Made by a program: the position numbers and the translations under genes
Notes under the pieces: generated by a model
Told to the model about the DNA's origin: nothing
Database searches by the model: none
What the model saw: only the letters and a program-made list of their open reading frames with translations
In this document: piece after piece, positions 63,996 to 64,000 of the stretch
How the letters are laid out: each line of letters starts with the position of its first letter
How positions within the stretch are numbered: position 1 is the first letter of the stretch
Source of the DNA: Diplodia intermedia
Lineage: Eukaryota > Ascomycota > Dothideomycetes > Botryosphaeriales > Botryosphaeriaceae
NCBI GenBank assembly: GCA_021495925.1
Contig: JAKEKT010000016.1
Location: 248,001-312,000 of the forward strand
DNA length: 64,000 bases
Reading direction: 5' to 3'

Positions 63996-64000
63996 GCTCT

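Noticed and set aside
1..64000. tRNA, rRNA or CRISPR arrays
   Set aside because: I looked for tRNA box B-like sequences, 5S rRNA and regularly spaced repeats and saw none that were convincing. CRISPR is not expected in a fungal nuclear genome.

Overview
The window is nuclear DNA of a filamentous ascomycete (Pezizomycotina). The evidence is GC-rich coding sequence, short introns of about 45-150 nt with GTANGT donors and CTAAC-type branch sites, tiny leading exons, and a gene set of fungal type: KAR9, MSC2, UsgS-like, formamidase, PL9 pectate lyase and a pisatin-demethylase-like P450. A Dothideomycete is the best guess for class, but the sequence alone does not prove it.

Left part (1-15 kb, all plus strand): a three-exon GLOD5-type VOC protein, a four-exon cytochrome P450, a six-exon TFIIIC 90 kDa-like subunit with a C-terminal zinc-binding domain, an intronless 873-residue membrane protein of unknown function, and COPII SEC24. 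Next (15-18.2 kb, minus): ribosomal protein eL18 and a mitochondrial carrier close to yeast YPR011C (APS/PAPS carrier). Then the bifunctional purine gene ADE2 (plus), followed by a gene-poor stretch of about 5 kb. That stretch ends in the promoter and long AUG-free, intron-containing leader of a 96-residue protein.

Middle part (28-45 kb): a mitochondrial PPR-like protein (possibly CIA84, minus) lies head-to-head with coatomer zeta RET3 (plus). RQC2/TAE2 (plus) meets a secreted PL9 pectate lyase (minus) tail-to-tail. ALG1 (minus) and an MSC2-type zinc transporter (plus) share a 349 bp divergent promoter. A UsgS-like membrane protein follows.

Right part (45-64 kb): a six-exon formamidase; a 216 bp inverted-repeat, MITE-like element; a four-exon acylphosphatase (minus); a conserved 540-residue protein of unknown function; karyogamy protein KAR9 with an SxIP-type motif; a Kelch-repeat membrane protein; a quinone oxidoreductase (minus); and a tentative small gene at the right edge.

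Most genes are single-copy housekeeping functions: vesicle coats (SEC24, RET3), ER glycosylation (ALG1), zinc homeostasis, ribosome quality control and purine synthesis. They are not a functional cluster. I found no convincing biosynthetic cluster, defence island or new multi-gene system. The most unusual things are the fold-back element near 47.5 kb, the AUG-free spliced leader at 26.4-27.1 kb, the His-rich insertion in the MSC2 C-terminal domain, and two conserved-looking proteins without a known function. Gene models were spliced by eye, using reading frame, GT-AG borders and family similarity recalled from memory. No database search was possible.
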